In this document: piece by piece, positions 1-7,761 of the stretch | Position numbering within the stretch: the first letter of the stretch is position 1 | Layout: each line of letters starts with the position of its first letter | DNA from: Litorilituus sp. | GTDB taxonomy: Bacteria > Pseudomonadota > Gammaproteobacteria > Enterobacterales > Alteromonadaceae | Assembly (NCBI GenBank): GCA_030754235.1 | Contig: JASMAS010000109.1 | Span: 1 to 59,236 of the forward strand | DNA length: 59,236 nucleotides | Reading direction: 5' to 3' | Translations under genes and position numbers: made by a program | The notes under the pieces: model-generated | What the model saw: the letters and a program-made list of their open reading frames with translations, nothing else | The model's database searches: none | Told to the model about the DNA's origin: nothing

Positions 1-196
1 AAGCTTTAACGGTTCCCTAGCCCATATTATAAGGTTATTAGTAGGCTTACCATTTTCTTCACCTGGTGCAATTCCGGGGCAACTTAAACATTTTTACGAG
101 TTAACCCCGAGCTTGTTACTTGCCCCTAGAGGAGAAAGAACTAATCGAAGGGAAGTAAAACATAGGCCAAGAACTTACTCCCTAAAATTATATTAG
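1..196 (+). mobile_element. IS4-family transposase, C-terminal end (cut by window edge)
   Basis: An open frame runs from the first bases to a TAG at 194-196 and encodes 64 residues. The ending carries SPGAIPGQLKHFYEL, then PRGERTNRREVKHRP and an Y-x-LK tail. The pattern SPGxIP...L...R.xR...R.VK..P..Y is the usual C-terminus of IS4-type DDE transposases, where an Arg/Lys-rich tail follows the last helix. The DDE catalytic residues lie outside the window, so intactness cannot be judged. Family assignment rests on memory of this tail pattern. Confidence 0.6.
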
Positions 197-235
197 CTCT
201 TAACTGACCAGTATTAGAGCCTAAGCTAAGTATCT

Positions 236-357
236 ATACCCAAGCTACTTGAAGATGCACCTCATTTTTTTAGGGAATAACCCTAAATAAAAAGAGGCGC
301 CTTGAACATGTATTTCTCAAGCATCCTGAAAAACGAATCTTCAGATTGTTTGGCTAT
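236..357. repeat. MITE-like element with imperfect terminal inverted repeats
   Basis: The left end (236-258, beginning ATACCCAAGCTACTTGAAGA) and the reverse complement of the right end (335-357, ATAGCCAAACAATCTGAAGA) agree at about 17 of 23 positions. Inside is a hairpin, TTTAGGG (269-275) with CCCTAAA (281-287), extended by CCTC/GAGG arms. The ACCCAAGCTACTTGAAGATGC sequence is, from memory, common between genes in marine gammaproteobacteria. The element lies between the IS4 tail and the small gene at 360-482, whose stop codon it nearly touches. No coding capacity is seen. Confidence 0.5.
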
Positions 358-359
358 AT

Positions 360-482
360 TTAGCTTAACAGAGTAAACCAGCCCATTAACATTGGCAGCA
401 AAGGTAAGGCAACTATAGCCCCTATAATTAATAAAATCTGCGCTACACCTGTGCTATCTTTAAAATCTTCGTTATGAGACAT
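360..482 (-). CDS. Small single-pass membrane protein, 40 residues, unknown function
   Basis: ATG at 482 is preceded by a good ribosome binding site (TTAGGAAGT, about 9 bases upstream) and the frame ends in TAA at 360-362. The protein has a short acidic/polar N-terminus (MSHNEDFKDSTG), then one hydrophobic helix of about 25 residues (VAQILLIIGAIVALPLL...), ending WFTLLS. It is not recognised by family. The strong Shine-Dalgarno, sensible membrane topology and perfect FNR-type palindrome 75 bases upstream (557-570) argue that it is real. An anaerobically induced small membrane subunit or regulator is possible, but this is inference. Confidence 0.6.
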   Translation of the reverse strand: MSHNEDFKDSTGVAQILLIIGAIVALPLLPMLMGWFTLLS

Positions 483-556
483 TCAAACTACTTCCTAAAC
501 TAACTAAAAAAAACGGGCGAATTTTAGTCATTTATTGAGTAAAAGCATAGCTTTAT

Positions 557-570
557 TTGATCTATATCAA
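557..570. promoter_or_regulatory. FNR-type binding site (perfect TTGAT-N4-ATCAA)
   Basis: The sequence TTGATCTATATCAA matches the FNR/Anr/EtrA consensus TTGAT-N4-ATCAA at all ten defined positions. It lies 75 bases upstream of the minus-strand start at 482, a distance compatible with FNR activation. The only other adjacent gene is transcribed away from it, so the small membrane gene is the likely target. Confidence 0.65.
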
Positions 571-735
571 ACATTTATTTTAATGATAACAACCTAAAAA
601 ACACGAAGAAAAATAAAGCCATATTAAACAACAAGTTACCGTTATTGTTTTATACTTTCACTATTTGACTTTACCTCGCATAGAAAAGATAGCTCCTAAT
701 GGTGATGCCCTGTTCGGTTGTAACCATAAAATTTA

Positions 736-747
736 CAAAACGTTTTG
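736..747. promoter_or_regulatory. Palindrome with LacI-family-like CG centre
   Basis: CAAAACGTTTTG is a perfect 12-base palindrome centred on CG, as is usual for LacI/PurR-family operators. It stands about 110 bases beyond the methyltransferase stop and 250 bases from the small gene start, so no target promoter is obvious. It could be chance in AT-rich DNA. Confidence 0.2.
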
Positions 748-855
748 CAAAGCTACGAGCATTATGTTTATTGCTTTACAAGTTAGTCATTTTCTTCACG
801 TCTAAGCTGCTAGCGTTACACTAAGCTGTCTTTGCTTTTTTGGTTCAATATTACT

Positions 856-1428
856 CTATGGTTTAATAGCGACAATTTGTGCTATAGCTTGTTTACTTTC
901 ATTATTAGCGCAACTGACAACACCTTCGAAGCTATGCACAATTTCCCAGTCAGTGAATATCTCCAAGAGTTCACCTGATTTAAGTAAAAAATTAGGGTTT
1001 TTAGGCCGTCCTAATTGAGCCTGCTGCTCAGTAAATGTTTGGTAGATAATCATGCCTCTTGGCTTGACTGAGGCTTTAATATGATCAAATAACGGGCGGT
1101 GTAAATAACGAAAAACGATAATTGCGGAAAACAATTTGCCATGTAATGGATGTGAGTTATTGCAGGTTAATATTGGTTCTTGCTCAAAATCGGTTTGCCA
1201 ATATTGAGCAATATCCTGTTTATTGGCATTAACAGACCCAATGTTGAGTTTAACGTGCTCAAGTGCCTCATTATTGATATCGGCAAAGGTGACTGGTATA
1301 TCATGTTGTAATAAATATAAGCCATTTCTTCCCCGACCACAGGCAAGATCAAGCACAGGAGCCTGAAGTTCTTGACTTACACGCTGCAAGTCAAGAAGGT
1401 ATTTTTCTATCAATAAGGATTGTTGCAC
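856..1428 (-). CDS. Class I SAM-dependent methyltransferase (TehB/UbiE-like), 190 aa
   Basis: The SAM-binding motif I, VLDLACGRGRNGLYL, is at residues 24-38. It is followed by an acidic strand-2 end (VTFADIN) that would hold the SAM ribose. The C-terminal half has the IIYQTF strand and a LGRPKNPNFLLKSGEL segment typical of short TehB-like methyltransferases. No substrate can be inferred. The gene starts 27 bases after the TonB receptor stop on the same strand and is probably cotranscribed with it from the Zur-type promoter region near 4300. A role in zinc or metalloid handling is only suggested by this position. Confidence 0.75.
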   Translation of the reverse strand: MQQSLLIEKYLLDLQRVSQELQAPVLDLACGRGRNGLYLLQHDIPVTFADINNEALEHVKLNIGSVNANKQDIAQYWQTDFEQEPILTCNNSHPLHGKLFSAIIVFRYLHRPLFDHIKASVKPRGMIIYQTFTEQQAQLGRPKNPNFLLKSGELLEIFTDWEIVHSFEGVVSCANNESKQAIAQIVAIKP

Positions 1429-1455
1429 TTAAGCGACTCTTTAATAGCGATTAAA

Positions 1456-3930
1456 CTAAAAACTTCCTCGAATACCGAGCGTTAAATTGCGTCCTGGTAA
1501 TGGCGCCTTATTTTTCAAAAATGATGAATGCACACGTGCATCTGCATCCGTCAGGTTACTACCCTTAATAAATATCACCGTATCATCCCCCAGCCCTGTC
1601 AAGTAATAGTTTACATGTGCATCAACTATTGTATAACTATCAGTTTCAGTTTCATACGCAGCTATATCATCTTGTTTGAAGTAATGACTTACTGACAACT
1701 CAGCACTATAACTATCTGCTTGGAAATTAAACTGAGTACCAATTCGCATGGGTGGAATACGCGGCAATTTGCCTCCATCAGATAACTTGGTACGAATATA
1801 GTCACCAAAGACCGTTGTTTTTAACGATGAATTAACTTGATAAACAAATTCGGCTTCTACACCGTAAAGATCAACGTTATTTTGACGGTAAACAAATACC
1901 GGTAAACCTTCTTCATCATGCTCGTCATGCTCGTCATGCTCGTCATGCTCGTCATGCTCTTCATGCTCTTCATGACCATCATCCATGAAAAATCCAGTAT
2001 TTTTCTGGTAATAGTAATCGTCAACATGATTATAAAAAGCACTGACAATAAAGCCAAAGTCACCTTCAAATTTACGCCAAGTCAGGTCTAGGTTGTAAGA
2101 AGTTTCAAGTTCAAGCTCTTGATCACCTACTTCAATATCTAAATGATCATCATGCAGTTCTACGTCATACAAAGCACCAACTTCAAAGGTATTTGTACCA
2201 ATATGAGCGCCATTTGAGAAAAGCTCTGCTGCCGAGGGAGCACGCTGAGAAAATGCTGCAGAAAACCCTAAATTATAACCCTTTTGATAATCCCACACTA
2301 CACCAAGTGATGCACTAATAGGTGTAAAATCTTGTGTTTCAAGCTCATGATGCTCTTCTTCATGGTGCTCATCTTCTTCGTGATGTTCATCGTCATGATC
2401 CTCTTCGGCCATAGCCATGGGCTTCATTTCAATATGCTCAACACGTGCACCTAATTGTAATAACACCTGCTCACTTAAGTGCTTTTCTTCTAACCAAGCA
2501 AAGGCGAGTGAGGTTGTTGATGAAGCGGGTGTGAAAGCTTCTTCTCCGAGCGCCTCAAAATCGCTGTCTTTAAAATGTAAAGTCCAAGCTCCATTCCAAC
2601 CATTCATCTCTTGATGATAGATATCGGCACGTGCCTCTATGCTTTGATTTTTAAACGTTGTCCCAATTTCATCATTTTCAATTTCATAATGTTGATAATC
2701 AGTATAAGAAAATTTAGTGGCTAATCGATTTAATAATTGATCATCAAAATAAACATCGCTTAACATTTGAAATCTGTCTTGCTTTAAATCAGCATAAACA
2801 TTTTCTTCATGATGCTCTTCTTCATCGTGATCCTCTAATTCATCTTCGTGTTCATCATGAGCGTCTTCACCATGATGACTATGGCCGGGAATACCATACT
2901 CACGCTCTAATCGACCATAAGAAAAACCAATAAAACCATTGTCTAATAAGTAACTAGTACCAATAGTGAAACCTGACGATTTGGAAGCACTGTTGGCTAA
3001 CGTGCCTTTTTCGCCTTCATGCTCGTCATGATCTTCATGATCTTCATCGTGATCTTCGTGATCTTCGTCTAATGATGCATAACCGGGGATATCATAATCA
3101 TTGGCTTCACGCCAAAAACCATCTAAATGTAAAGCAAATTCTTCATTACCGGTATTTAATGAAAAAGACGCTTCATTTTCATCAGCAACACTATTGTGTT
3201 GTGCTTGGTATTCAACACTTGTGTCACTGTTAGTTGGTACGCGATTATCAACAACGTTGACCACCCCCCCGATTGCGCCACTGCCATAAAATAACGTTGC
3301 AGGGCCTCGTAGCACTTCTATTTGCGTGGAAGTACTTGTTTCACTAGAAACGACATGATCAGCACCGACACGAGAAGCATCACCAACATCTAAACCATTT
3401 TGAGTAATTAAAACTCGCGGACCATCCATCCCTCGAATAATAGGAGTACTGGATACCGGCCCATAATAGCTAGAATGAACACCCACTTCATTTTTTAGTG
3501 TTTCGCCAAGTGTTGAAGACTGCTTCATGCGAAGCTCATCATTAGCGATTACGTTGATGGGCAATGCCGATTCTATAGCAGAAGAATGTAATGGCGTAGC
3601 ATGTATATCAATAATCTCCATCACCGTAGAGGCTAATACTATTTCAAGGCCGTTGAGATCCTTTTCGGTAATAGTAATTTTTTCATTGTAATGATTGAAA
3701 TTTGCCGCACTTACGTGTAATTCCGTAATACCTTTATTTACCTCAACAAACTTAAATCGACCCGTACTGTCGGTAAATACATGCCCTTGCTCTTTATCTA
3801 AATGCACCTTGGCATTAACAACTGGTACCCCTTGAGCATTCAGTACTTGACCACTAATATTTTGTGCCATAGCACTAGAAAAGAAAGAAGAAGAAACCGC
3901 TATAGCGATCATCGCTTTATTAAATTGCAT
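1456..3930 (-). CDS. TonB-dependent outer-membrane receptor, ZnuD-like, His/Asp-rich loops
   Basis: The 824-residue protein has a signal peptide (1-22, ending SSAMAQ). A carboxypeptidase-regulatory-like domain follows at about 24-100, then a TonB plug at about 115-235 (VLRGPATLFYGSGAIGGVVNV) and a C-terminal beta-barrel ending in aromatic LGIRGSF. Four extracellular-loop-like segments near residues 283-310, 350-377, 508-530 and 650-672 are made almost entirely of His, Asp and Glu. This is the signature of zinc-capturing receptors such as ZnuD. Regulation by zinc is supported by two Zur-like boxes upstream of the preceding gene, which ends 15 bases before this start. Function as an outer-membrane zinc transporter is inferred; copper or nickel binding by the loops cannot be excluded. 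Confidence 0.85.
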   Translation of the reverse strand: MQFNKAMIAIAVSSSFFSSAMAQNISGQVLNAQGVPVVNAKVHLDKEQGHVFTDSTGRFKFVEVNKGITELHVSAANFNHYNEKITITEKDLNGLEIVLASTVMEIIDIHATPLHSSAIESALPINVIANDELRMKQSSTLGETLKNEVGVHSSYYGPVSSTPIIRGMDGPRVLITQNGLDVGDASRVGADHVVSSETSTSTQIEVLRGPATLFYGSGAIGGVVNVVDNRVPTNSDTSVEYQAQHNSVADENEASFSLNTGNEEFALHLDGFWREANDYDIPGYASLDEDHEDHDEDHEDHDEHEGEKGTLANSASKSSGFTIGTSYLLDNGFIGFSYGRLEREYGIPGHSHHGEDAHDEHEDELEDHDEEEHHEENVYADLKQDRFQMLSDVYFDDQLLNRLATKFSYTDYQHYEIENDEIGTTFKNQSIEARADIYHQEMNGWNGAWTLHFKDSDFEALGEEAFTPASSTTSLAFAWLEEKHLSEQVLLQLGARVEHIEMKPMAMAEEDHDDEHHEEDEHHEEEHHELETQDFTPISASLGVVWDYQKGYNLGFSAAFSQRAPSAAELFSNGAHIGTNTFEVGALYDVELHDDHLDIEVGDQELELETSYNLDLTWRKFEGDFGFIVSAFYNHVDDYYYQKNTGFFMDDGHEEHEEHDEHDEHDEHDEHDEEGLPVFVYRQNNVDLYGVEAEFVYQVNSSLKTTVFGDYIRTKLSDGGKLPRIPPMRIGTQFNFQADSYSAELSVSHYFKQDDIAAYETETDSYTIVDAHVNYYLTGLGDDTVIFIKGSNLTDADARVHSSFLKNKAPLPGRNLTLGIRGSF
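1921..1974. repeat. 9-bp tandem repeat encoding His-Asp-Glu units in the receptor
   Basis: Four exact copies of CTCGTCATG (1921-1956) are followed by two of CTCTTCATG (1957-1974). Read on the minus strand they give repeating H-D-E / H-E-E triplets in an extracellular loop. The unit is a multiple of three, so slippage would lengthen or shorten the loop without a frameshift. A looser version of the same repeat lies at about 3018-3066. Confidence 0.85.
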
Positions 3931-3945
3931 TACATAACCCTTATA

Positions 3946-4269
3946 TTAAATTTTAAAAATGTGTGTTTGACAGTGCTTTATCTTGGGTGGGGCCCTCAAC
4001 TGCGGGCTCAGTTGAGGTTTGATCAAAAGCGGCGAGCATTGAAATTTATCAACAAGAAGAAACTGTGCTCGTTGACTAATAGGTGTCTGCAACAAAGCGA
4101 CATCTAGTCGCGCTAGCACATTTTGGCAGAAATGACATTGAATATCAGATTCAACCTGTATTGCTACTTCAGCATGAGTGTAATGAGATATTAATGAAAA
4201 TATCCAAAAAAACAGCACAAGAAGAGTGAGCCGTAATATTGGTTGATGACTAAAAGAAGCACTAAACAT
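3946..4269 (-). CDS. Small secreted or membrane-anchored Cys-containing protein in the zinc operon
   Basis: The chosen start (ATG at 4269) gives 107 residues. A hydrophobic N-terminal segment (LRLTLLVLFFWIFSLISHY) is followed by a periplasm-like part with a CHFCQ motif. The frame stays open to 4386, but that longer start would lie upstream of both Zur-like boxes and so is unlikely. The stop is 15 bases before the TonB receptor. The layout recalls short DUF2607/DUF2946-type proteins found next to metal receptors, but the family was not firmly recognised. The CxxC-like pair and operon position suggest a metal-related periplasmic role, which is inference. Confidence 0.55.
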   Translation of the reverse strand: MFSASFSHQPILRLTLLVLFFWIFSLISHYTHAEVAIQVESDIQCHFCQNVLARLDVALLQTPISQRAQFLLVDKFQCSPLLIKPQLSPQLRAPPKIKHCQTHIFKI

Positions 4270-4293
4270 AAGTAAACGAAAACAGAAATATAA

Positions 4294-4308
4294 TGTGATA
4301 ATATAACA
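4294..4308. promoter_or_regulatory. Zur-like box 1
   Basis: TGTGATAATATAACA is, on the minus strand, TGTTATATTATCACA. This closely matches the E. coli znu-type operator core (TGTTATAATATCACA, from memory). It lies 24 bases upstream of the minus-strand start at 4269 and 11 bases from a second box. The neighbouring His-rich receptor supports zinc regulation. Confidence 0.65.
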
Positions 4309-4319
4309 GAATAAATAGG

Positions 4320-4334
4320 TGTGATAATGTAACA
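4320..4334. promoter_or_regulatory. Zur-like box 2
   Basis: TGTGATAATGTAACA differs from box 1 at one position. The two are spaced 26 bases apart start to start, which is about two and a half helical turns. Paired boxes of this sort suggest cooperative Zur repression of the small gene, the receptor and perhaps the methyltransferase. AT-rich promoter-like sequence (TATTATATTATTAAT on the minus strand) lies just upstream. Confidence 0.6.
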
Positions 4335-4596
4335 GATAAATTAATAATATAATAGGGCTAGGTTTACCTAGGGTGAAATGAGCCAAAAAACTTATACACC
4401 CCCTATGTTACGCATAAAATTGAGCACTAGCTTACCTACCCCTTATACTAACAGAGGGTTTCTGGTTTTCCTTTTATTATCCGAGTTCAGGAAATAACAC
4501 CCCCTGCAACTCAATAAAGAAGCATACTGCTAAGCTACTAACGTTGCTTAAAACAGAGTTAATAATATCACATTTACTTAACACCAAGCAGTATCG

Positions 4597-5745
4597 CTAC
4601 AGTTCAAAGTAATCACTAAAAACTTTATAAAGCTCCGTGCCTTGATTAACACTAGCTGAAGCAAAATGAAGAATAGGCAATACTTGCCTATCAAGGCTAA
4701 CGTGGTGAAGTGGATCACCATCACCATAGTTATCCATTCGCAAAATACGGGCTAAAGGCTCTCCTGCTGGTAATGGTTTACCAAACTCTGCTAAATAATC
4801 TACCATACCGCCCATGGGCGCATAAAGTGCTTTATAATCTTTTAAGTAACAAGCATAACGAGTAATATTTTTAGGACGAAAGCCTTGAACTTGTTTTAAA
4901 ATGACACCTTTATGTTGTAAATAACTTAAAATACCTAACGCATCTTGGTGGGCTACTGCCAAGTCAATCTGCTCTTGTGAACCAAGCTCAACCGTAAAGC
5001 TCTCTTTAGCAAAAATTCCTTCGCCCATGACAAAGTGTCTTCCTAACTTTTGATACACTTGCTGTAAATGCCACCAAGGACAAAATGTGGCTTCATCCAT
5101 TGCTCCGTCAAACTCATTTGGGATTAAAATAGTATGAGCAATGTCAAATAAACTTGCACTGGCTTGCGCATACTCAGGACAGTATAAGTGTTTACTCGAA
5201 ATAGGGCCGGTATGAAGATCCAGCACCAAATCTGCTTGATGTGCCATGCGTTGTAATTGATAAGCAATGCGCTGACCTGTCGTTAACCCCCAAATATTAT
5301 GATCTAACTTATCTTCGATTTGACTTAATAATAAGTGTTGAAATCTTTGCTTAATCTCATCTTCATGGCTCTCAATATTGAGTTGAGCAAAAGGGGTTAT
5401 GGCACTTTCATCAAAGTGGTACATGCGGTTCCAATTAACACCCGTTATTGGATCAAACCGACCTAGCGTGTATTCACCATTTTTGTGATTACAAGCAACT
5501 GGATTAGCATAAGGTACTAGGGTAATATTCGCTTGAATATCACAATATTTTAATAGTTCAAGCAATTGAAATATAACTGCATTACCTTGTACTTCTGCAC
5601 CATGCATATTGGCTTGAATATAGACACTTGGGACGTTATTTGTTGACACATCTTGTTGGCACTTGTAGGTGTAAATAGGTACGGTTAGTTTCGCGCCACT
5701 GGCCATTTCACCAACATGCATAACCTGCTTATCAAAGGTATTCAT
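4597..5745 (-). CDS. Succinylglutamate desuccinylase/aspartoacylase-family zinc hydrolase
   Basis: The frame is open back to a TTG at 5775. The ATG at 5745 is preceded by GAGAAAG at good spacing and gives 382 residues. Zinc-site motifs of the M14-like AstE/AspA family are visible: NMHGAEVQG (H and E ligands), LVLDLHTG (third His) and, near the C-terminal third, FTVELG with the catalytic Glu. Family members remove N-succinyl or N-acetyl groups from amino acids. It is the last gene of the dapA-dapD-decarboxylase operon behind a lysine riboswitch. Deacylation of the succinylated intermediate made by the DapD-like enzyme is therefore an attractive but untested role. No DapE-type (M20) desuccinylase is present in the window. 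Confidence 0.75.
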   Translation of the reverse strand: MNTFDKQVMHVGEMASGAKLTVPIYTYKCQQDVSTNNVPSVYIQANMHGAEVQGNAVIFQLLELLKYCDIQANITLVPYANPVACNHKNGEYTLGRFDPITGVNWNRMYHFDESAITPFAQLNIESHEDEIKQRFQHLLLSQIEDKLDHNIWGLTTGQRIAYQLQRMAHQADLVLDLHTGPISSKHLYCPEYAQASASLFDIAHTILIPNEFDGAMDEATFCPWWHLQQVYQKLGRHFVMGEGIFAKESFTVELGSQEQIDLAVAHQDALGILSYLQHKGVILKQVQGFRPKNITRYACYLKDYKALYAPMGGMVDYLAEFGKPLPAGEPLARILRMDNYGDGDPLHHVSLDRQVLPILHFASASVNQGTELYKVFSDYFEL

Positions 5746-5779
5746 AATCTTTCTCATCTTTTCAGTAATGTGCAATAGC

Positions 5780-7009
5780 TTAAGCTAAGTAATGGCTAGC
5801 AGGTTGCGCTGCTCTTACTTCAAGTAACTCATTATGTTGAAAAACATATTCAGCCGCCAATTGATGGCAGAGAAAAAATGGCATACTTTCGGTAAAACCG
5901 TAAGCACCACAATAACCAAACACTAACTTGTCACCCACTTTCACATCCTCAGGTAAGGATAAATGCCCTAATTTATCCATACTGGTACATAATGGTCCAT
6001 GAATATCAAAATATTGTTCCGCTGCTTTTGAATTACGTAACAAGGTTACTGGAAAAGGTTGATCAGTGATCGCTGGACGAATAATATGATTAATCCCCGC
6101 AGCTAATACTAACTGCTCTTGGTGATAATTTATTTTTCTATCAACCACGGGCACAACATAATAACCACATTCTGCAACCGCAAATCTTCCCAGTTCAAGC
6201 CATAATTCATCAACCCCTGTTAACGCTTTAATATCAGCTAAATCAGTAACAATTTGTTGCCATGATAAGCAAGCACCATGACCCAAATAATCAATACCTA
6301 AGCCTCCACCTAAATCTAAAATCTTGAGCTCCATACCAATATTTGCTGCAAGGCTAATTAATGGCTGAACCATTTGTCCCCAGAGAGAATACATTTTTTC
6401 ATTACTGAGCATATTGCCCCATTGAAAAATATGTAAACCACAAATATCTAACCTTAGGTAGTCGCTAAGGCACAAACCTTGCCATTCTTGGACCGATAAA
6501 CCAAAAGGCGTTAAACTGTTTCCACCTAAAGGATTCTTCTCTCCTTCTGGCCATTGCAGCTGCACACGTAACAACACCTTAGGTTTGACTGTATTTTCTA
6601 ACTCAATCACCACTTGGTTTAACCAATCTAGTTGGTTTAAACTCTCAATAACAAAGATATTCACCCCTTGTTCAACAAAAGAGCGTAGCTGTTTTTTTGA
6701 TTTAGCCGGGCCGGTATTTAGCACCCTGTCAGGACTAATTCCTTGTCCTAACACTTGAGTAAGCTCACCAGAGCTAGCTACATCAAAATTAAACCCCTCG
6801 CTATCAAGCGTTTGAATAATTTTTGATAAAGGGTTTGCTTTCACGGCAAACCAAAGTTTAATGACATCTTGCTGTTGTAATGTCGTTAAGTGATCTTTAA
6901 GTGCATCAAGTTGATAGACAAAGTAGCCTTGTTCATCATCGCTAGATTTATGGGCAAGCAAAGACTTTTCTATACGGTTATTAAACCAAGTAGGTTTTGT
7001 GGTTTTCAT
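5780..7009 (-). CDS. PLP-dependent fold-III decarboxylase (LysA/ornithine-decarboxylase-2 type)
   Basis: The 409-residue protein has the fold-III barrel with the PLP lysine in FAVKANP (about residue 54), a Gly-rich phosphate site (LDLGGGLGIDYLG) and a LELGRFAV segment. The catalytic Cys/Asp pair is in GPLCTSMDKLG and the closing part is FGYCGAYGFTES. The substrate loop reads GLHIFQWGN rather than the usual GLHFHIGSQ of diaminopimelate decarboxylases. It is therefore a divergent member and may act on DAP, a carboxylated polyamine or a related amino acid. It starts 2 bases after the dapD stop, within the riboswitch-led operon. A lysA role is plausible from context, but the symbol is withheld. 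Confidence 0.75.
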   Translation of the reverse strand: MKTTKPTWFNNRIEKSLLAHKSSDDEQGYFVYQLDALKDHLTTLQQQDVIKLWFAVKANPLSKIIQTLDSEGFNFDVASSGELTQVLGQGISPDRVLNTGPAKSKKQLRSFVEQGVNIFVIESLNQLDWLNQVVIELENTVKPKVLLRVQLQWPEGEKNPLGGNSLTPFGLSVQEWQGLCLSDYLRLDICGLHIFQWGNMLSNEKMYSLWGQMVQPLISLAANIGMELKILDLGGGLGIDYLGHGACLSWQQIVTDLADIKALTGVDELWLELGRFAVAECGYYVVPVVDRKINYHQEQLVLAAGINHIIRPAITDQPFPVTLLRNSKAAEQYFDIHGPLCTSMDKLGHLSLPEDVKVGDKLVFGYCGAYGFTESMPFFLCHQLAAEYVFQHNELLEVRAAQPASHYLA

Positions 7010-7011
7010 CG

Positions 7012-7761
7012 TTATCTCAGCACAGACTCTAATTCTAAGGCGGCATCACTTTGTTCATCACGGTATTTAACAATCAGTGCACAGGCCATATTCAATCCTT
7101 GGGCTTGCGCCCATTCCCCTTTAACCGGGCGAGTACCCGGAACAACCACGGCATGCTCTGGAATTTCAGCGCCTCTTTCACGCATTTGTTGATTAACACA
7201 GTCATAAACCGGGACCGATTTTGATAACGATACGCCTGGCGCTAATACCGCGCCCTTTTTAATAACAATACCTTCAACAACCACAACACCTGCTCCAAGA
7301 AAAGCACCATCTTCAACAATAACAGGGCTAGCACCAACAGGCTCTAGAACGCCACCAAGTTGCACTGCGGCTGAAACATGAACATTTCTACCTACTTGTG
7401 CACATGAACCAATCAGTGCATGGCTATCAACCATAGTACCGCTGTCAACATACGCACCAACATTGATGTAAGCTGGAGGCATGATAATAACGCCCTCAGC
7501 AACATAAGCACCTGCCCGTACTGATGAACCTCCAGGAACTAAACGTACGCCCTCTTCTGGTGTGAATTGTCGAGCAGGTAAGTTGTCTTTATCAACAAAC
7601 CCCTGATAGTTATCCGTAAAGCTGATATTTTTTCCTGCTTTAAAAGCAGATAAAATGCCTTGTTTTACTTCAACATTAGCTTGCCAATTACCATGTTCAT
7701 CTTGATTTGCTGCACGTAGTGCACCACTTTCTAACTGTGCTAAAACCACTTGCCAGTTCAT
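7012..7761 (-). CDS. dapD: Tetrahydrodipicolinate N-succinyltransferase (DapD)
   Basis: The 249-residue protein is mostly left-handed beta-helix hexapeptide repeats. Diagnostic DapD segments are YINVGAYVDSGTMVDSHALI, GSCAQVGRNVHVS, GGVLEPVGASPVIVEDGAF and, at the end, CALIVKY. It would transfer succinyl from succinyl-CoA to tetrahydrodipicolinate in the lysine/DAP pathway. It lacks roughly 30 N-terminal residues of the E. coli enzyme, and VDTWATVGSCAQ is replaced by VDSHALIGSCAQ, so it is a divergent paralogue. The start overlaps the dapA stop by 4 bases (ATGA), indicating translational coupling. TabB of tabtoxin clusters is also DapD-like, so a secondary-metabolite role is an alternative. 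Confidence 0.8.
   Translation of the reverse strand: MNWQVVLAQLESGALRAANQDEHGNWQANVEVKQGILSAFKAGKNISFTDNYQGFVDKDNLPARQFTPEEGVRLVPGGSSVRAGAYVAEGVIIMPPAYINVGAYVDSGTMVDSHALIGSCAQVGRNVHVSAAVQLGGVLEPVGASPVIVEDGAFLGAGVVVVEGIVIKKGAVLAPGVSLSKSVPVYDCVNQQMRERGAEIPEHAVVVPGTRPVKGEWAQAQGLNMACALIVKYRDEQSDAALELESVLR

Larger units (their letters stand above)
483..855. other. Intergenic region between the small membrane gene and the methyltransferase
   Basis: No credible gene was seen in these 373 bases. They contain the FNR-type site at 557-570, which would serve the minus-strand small gene, and an isolated CAAAACGTTTTG palindrome at 736-747. No clear terminator follows the methyltransferase gene that ends at 856. 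Confidence 0.5.

Noticed and set aside
1912-1975. CRISPR-like array in the TonB receptor
   Set aside because: The repeats are 9 bp, contiguous without spacers and in frame. They are a coding tandem repeat.
4270-4386. N-terminal extension of the small gene ending at 3946
   Set aside because: It would be hydrophobic, lie upstream of and across both Zur-like boxes, and lacks a ribosome site. The ATG at 4269 is preferred.
6890-7192. Plus-strand open frame opposite dapD and the decarboxylase
   Set aside because: It is antisense to two well-supported coding regions and its composition is not protein-like.
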